DNA of 64,000 nucleotides, from contig CAVXFH010000002.1 in assembly GCA_963761035.1 (NCBI GenBank), forward strand, positions 2,480,001 to 2,544,000, given 5' to 3'. Below, in pieces: positions 61,579-64,000 of this stretch; within the stretch, counting starts at the first letter, position 1; each line of letters opens with the position of its first letter. Both the position numbers and the translations under genes were made by a program. The notes beneath the pieces are model-generated. The model was not told where the DNA came from and made no database searches. It saw only the letters and a list, made by a program, of their open reading frames with translations. This DNA comes from JARRQJ01 sp963761035 (GTDB lineage: Bacteria; Pseudomonadota; Gammaproteobacteria; DRLM01).

Positions 61579-62925
61579 TCACCAAGGCCATCGTTGACGG
61601 TCAAGGTGACGGCGTGATCGCCGACGGCGGTGAAGGTGACCGCGCCCGGGCTCTGCAGTGGAGCTACTGGGTGTGCCGCCGGCAAAGGTCCAGGCATAGG
61701 TGAGCGTCTGGCCGCTATTGGGGTCGCTACCGCTGCCGGTAAAGTTGACGGAGCCGCCTGTCACAATCGTCACGTTGCCAGTAGGGGCGGTGATGGTCGC
61801 AGTGGGGGGCGTGTTAATAGTGATGTTGACCGTGGCCACGTTGGAGATAGCGCCCTGATTATCCTTGACGGTATAGGTGAAACTGTCGGATCCCGTGGAA
61901 CCGGGGTTAGGTGTATAGAGGATCGTACCGTTTGATTGGGGGCTGGCAGTACCATGAGTCGGTAGGCTGGTTATTGCGATGCTTGTATTATCGAGCGCAC
62001 CGTCGGGGTCGGAGTCGTTGGTGAGCACAGTTAGCACGTTGTTGCTGCTGTCTTGTGTCACTATATAAGTGTCGTTACGGGCTACGGGTGGCTGAATGGG
62101 TACACTGACAAAGATGCTGACTTGGCCACTGGAGACGGCACCCTGATTGTCTGAGACGGTATAGGTGAAGTTGTCCGGGCCAGCGAAATTATTATTGGGC
62201 GTGTAGGTGACCGAAGCGGTGCAATTGATCGGCGTTGAGCCGGTGCAGTTGGGTCCGGTGATGGCGCTTAAGGCACCATTGGTCGGTCCTGTGTCGATGG
62301 CGAAGGTCAAAGCAGTGCTATCCACATCACTGCCGGAAAGAATAATATCTTTTGCCTTATTTAAGTCGGTAGAAATGTTCAGAGGTGTAGCCGTGGGTGG
62401 TTGATTAACTTGGGCGACATTTATGGAAACGGTTGCCTGTGCTGATGTCAGTGAACCATCGTTGGTGGTAAATGTGAAACTGTCATTGCTACTGAAATTG
62501 GTCTCTGGTGTATAGATAACACTCGCTGTGCATGTACTGGGTAACGTGGAACCGCAATTAATGTTTGTAATTGCGCTCAATGTTCCGTGTAACGGCCCGG
62601 TCCCGATGCCGAATGATAGGGAGATGCTGTCTACATCGTTGCCTGTGAGCGTGATAGTTTTCGATACGTTCTGGGTGGCCCCGACAGATAGAGACTCGGC
62701 CGTGGGCGGGTTGTTAACCGGATTGATTGTAATGGTGACGGTCCCGTAGGCCCCGTTTGATCCGTCGCTGACGAGATACGTAAAGGCGTCCGTTCCATTA
62801 GCGAACGGATTTGGTGAGTAAGTAAAGTTGCCGTTGTAGCGTATCCGTGACGACGGCGGTTCCCTTCGCGCCGTTTGAAACGATGGAGTAGGTAAGAGTA
62901 TCTGAGAACGACACTGCCATTTCAA
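61579..62925 (-). CDS. Fragment: diverged cadherin/Ig-like repeats
   Basis: A 448-codon open piece. From FTYSPNPFANGTDAFTYLVS (about 62850) it reads four to five Ig/cadherin-like repeats of about 95-100 residues, more diverged than the 570-bp copies. It then reads a PKD-like segment ending AGGTPSSSTAEPG near 61690 before leaving frame. The first 30 codons are out of frame with the real protein. Confidence 0.7.
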   Translation of the reverse strand: MKWQCRSQILLPTPSFQTARREPPSSRIRYNGNFTYSPNPFANGTDAFTYLVSDGSNGAYGTVTITINPVNNPPTAESLSVGATQNVSKTITLTGNDVDSISLSFGIGTGPLHGTLSAITNINCGSTLPSTCTASVIYTPETNFSSNDSFTFTTNDGSLTSAQATVSINVAQVNQPPTATPLNISTDLNKAKDIILSGSDVDSTALTFAIDTGPTNGALSAITGPNCTGSTPINCTASVTYTPNNNFAGPDNFTYTVSDNQGAVSSGQVSIFVSVPIQPPVARNDTYIVTQDSSNNVLTVLTNDSDPDGALDNTSIAITSLPTHGTASPQSNGTILYTPNPGSTGSDSFTYTVKDNQGAISNVATVNITINTPPTATITAPTGNVTIVTGGSVNFTGSGSDPNSGQTLTYAWTFAGGTPSSSTAEPGRGHLHRRRRSRRHLDRQRWPW

Positions 62926-63212
62926 TATGCCGTTAATGGCGACATTTTCATCGTGGTTATGGCAACATCGTTGGCGACAGGGGGGAGATTCGTTTTCGAG
63001 TCGTAAATAAATTTTTGCGGATCACACTTCGTTCGTGGATAAGGCGGCGACACTTTGTGGAGACAGATATGTAATCGATAGATTGTTGTGGCTTTGGATA
63101 AACTGTTCGGTGGCGCGCGCCAGATCTGCGGGCGATAGGTTATGGGTCGGTGTTGTTCAGTACACCATTCGATTCAAGGTTATTCGCCATGCCCGAAATG
63201 ATGTCGAATACA

Positions 63213-63875
63213 CTAATTGGATTCGATTGTTTTGTTCTGCGCCAGCTGCGAGAATCCGGCCAGGTACAAGGCATAATCACGTTGTTCCAGCGTGGAGATG
63301 GCGACTTGAGAGATAGCCGGCGGTGAAATGGCGAGGATATTGCCTACATCAAAAAGGTATGAAATTTCGTTGGTCGCGTTAGTAATCGAAGCTGCTAAGG
63401 ATTGGCCCGCCGCTTGGTGATTGCGGGACAGGGCGGCCGCAAGGGTTGTTAGCGGCGTTACCTGAGCCGTGAGGATGCCGCTGGCGGGAAGGTCAGCGTA
63501 TGCCTCCAATTGATCTTGTTGCCTGAGCGATACGACACTGCCCGTCGCCTCATCCACGTAGCTTCCGCCGGTCAAGACGATCGCGACAGGCGTGTCGACC
63601 AGTACGGGTACCTGGAGTTGATAGCGGCCGTTTGCATCCGTGGTCGTCGAGGCGATGGGTGCTGACCCTCTCGTGCCGTCCTGATTTAAGAGATAAACCT
63701 TGATGGCGCCTTGCGCGACCGGTCCTTTATAGGCCAATCCCTGCAGGTTGAATTGGCCGGCGCCCCCGCCACTGCCGCCGCCACCCCCGCCGCCACTGCA
63801 GGCGGACAACAACAGGACGATCGCGCCGAACAACAATGCGGCTGATTTTGTAGTGAAAATTGAGATGGACGGCAT
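63213..63875 (-). CDS. Fragment: N-terminal lipoprotein part
   Basis: An open piece starting MPSISIFTTKSAALLFGAIV with a lipobox (LLSAC) and a Gly/Ser-rich linker after the lipidated Cys. A carboxypeptidase-regulatory-like beta sandwich follows (GLAYKGPVAQGAIKVYLLNQ, TTDANGRYQLQVP), then a helical segment (TPLTTLAAALSR). It leaves frame near 63230; NPISVFDIISGMANNLESNG continues the protein in another frame. An ATG at 63896 could add seven residues. Confidence 0.75.
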   Translation of the reverse strand: MPSISIFTTKSAALLFGAIVLLLSACSGGGGGGGSGGGAGQFNLQGLAYKGPVAQGAIKVYLLNQDGTRGSAPIASTTTDANGRYQLQVPVLVDTPVAIVLTGGSYVDEATGSVVSLRQQDQLEAYADLPASGILTAQVTPLTTLAAALSRNHQAAGQSLAASITNATNEISYLFDVGNILAISPPAISQVAISTLEQRDYALYLAGFSQLAQNKTIESN

Positions 63876-64000
63876 ATTGATACTTCGATACAACATTAAT
63901 ACTATAAATGCAAGGTATCACACCACCGGATCGCTCACTCCGCTCAGTTTGGCAGTGATGTGATTCCCGTTGCAATGCCGCCATTATGCAACCACTGATG

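Larger units (their letters stand above)
57420..63875 (-). pseudogene. Giant multi-domain surface lipoprotein gene, broken by many frameshifts
   Basis: Reading all three minus-strand frames recovers one continuous domain order: lipoprotein signal and carboxypeptidase-regulatory-like region (63.9-63.2 kb), a helical segment (63.2-63.0), cadherin/Ig-like repeats (62.9-59.1, with a 570-bp tandem repeat), a PIG-L-like domain, an F5/8 discoidin-like domain and a final Ig-like domain. Frame breaks occur near 58990, 59100, 59250, 59511, 60744, 61200-61690 (several), 62850-62960 (several) and 63000-63215 (several). Two are single-base deletions relative to sister repeats. It is either a decaying gene or a region of sequencing error. 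The intact product would be about 2,100 residues. Confidence 0.75.

Overview
The window is a chromosomal segment of a gammaproteobacterium. The evidence is gene content and order: rnfABCDGE-nth, metG divergent from mrp, purM-purN, a PerM-type permease next to hda, corB-ypjD near ffh, rpsP-rimM-trmD-rplS, and clpB behind a perfect sigma-32 promoter. Rnf, two diguanylate-cyclase proteins, a rhombosortase-type sorting tail and a class-II-phosphodiesterase-like hydrolase suit a free-living respiratory organism. Most genes are GC-rich, and overlaps of the ATGA kind are common. I cannot assign a genus.

Layout. 1-7 kb: a GcvR-like ACT protein, a DUF1841 protein and nth, then the six Rnf genes, all on the minus strand. 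7-19 kb: metG and mrp (divergent), dcd, a DUF3108 protein with purN-purM, then a DUF2066 protein, a CDP-alcohol phosphatidyltransferase, a PerM-family permease and hda, then a WrbA-like flavoprotein and a LysM lipoprotein. 19-32 kb: an aspartase/fumarase-family lyase, acylphosphatase, proS, nadC, a large beta-helix surface protein with a GlyGly-CTERM-like tail, a cupin, clpB and a YgiQ radical SAM protein. 32-41 kb: a REC-REC-PAS-GGDEF-EAL protein, then a Crp/Fnr regulator followed by three small genes (DUF2892, a two-helix membrane protein, a CBS protein), then corB, ypjD and an MBL-fold hydrolase. 41-51 kb: ffh, the rpsP-rimM-trmD-rplS block, a methyltransferase-like DNA repair gene, xerD, dsbC and an AddA/RecB-type helicase-nuclease.

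51-64 kb is the accessory part. It holds a translationally coupled trio (105-aa protein, HDOD, receiver-GGDEF) and then a possible structured RNA leader in front of two small secreted proteins. A tRNA-Arg(CCU) and about 0.75 kb of unexplained sequence follow. Next is a protein with a degenerate J-like domain and an NTF2-like end. The window closes with a giant surface lipoprotein gene broken by many frameshifts: a carboxypeptidase-regulatory-like start, cadherin/Ig-like repeats including a 570-bp tandem repeat, a PIG-L-like domain and a discoidin-like domain.

The observations most worth following are four. A three-way-junction RNA starts exactly where a TATAAT box would place transcription (53353-53422). 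A double-hairpin repeat sits in frame inside the metG catalytic domain, with an AT-rich patch further along the same gene. The broken giant lipoprotein has a PIG-L domain that lacks the usual zinc ligands. A Crp/Fnr-DUF2892-CBS cluster contains several perfect DNA palindromes.
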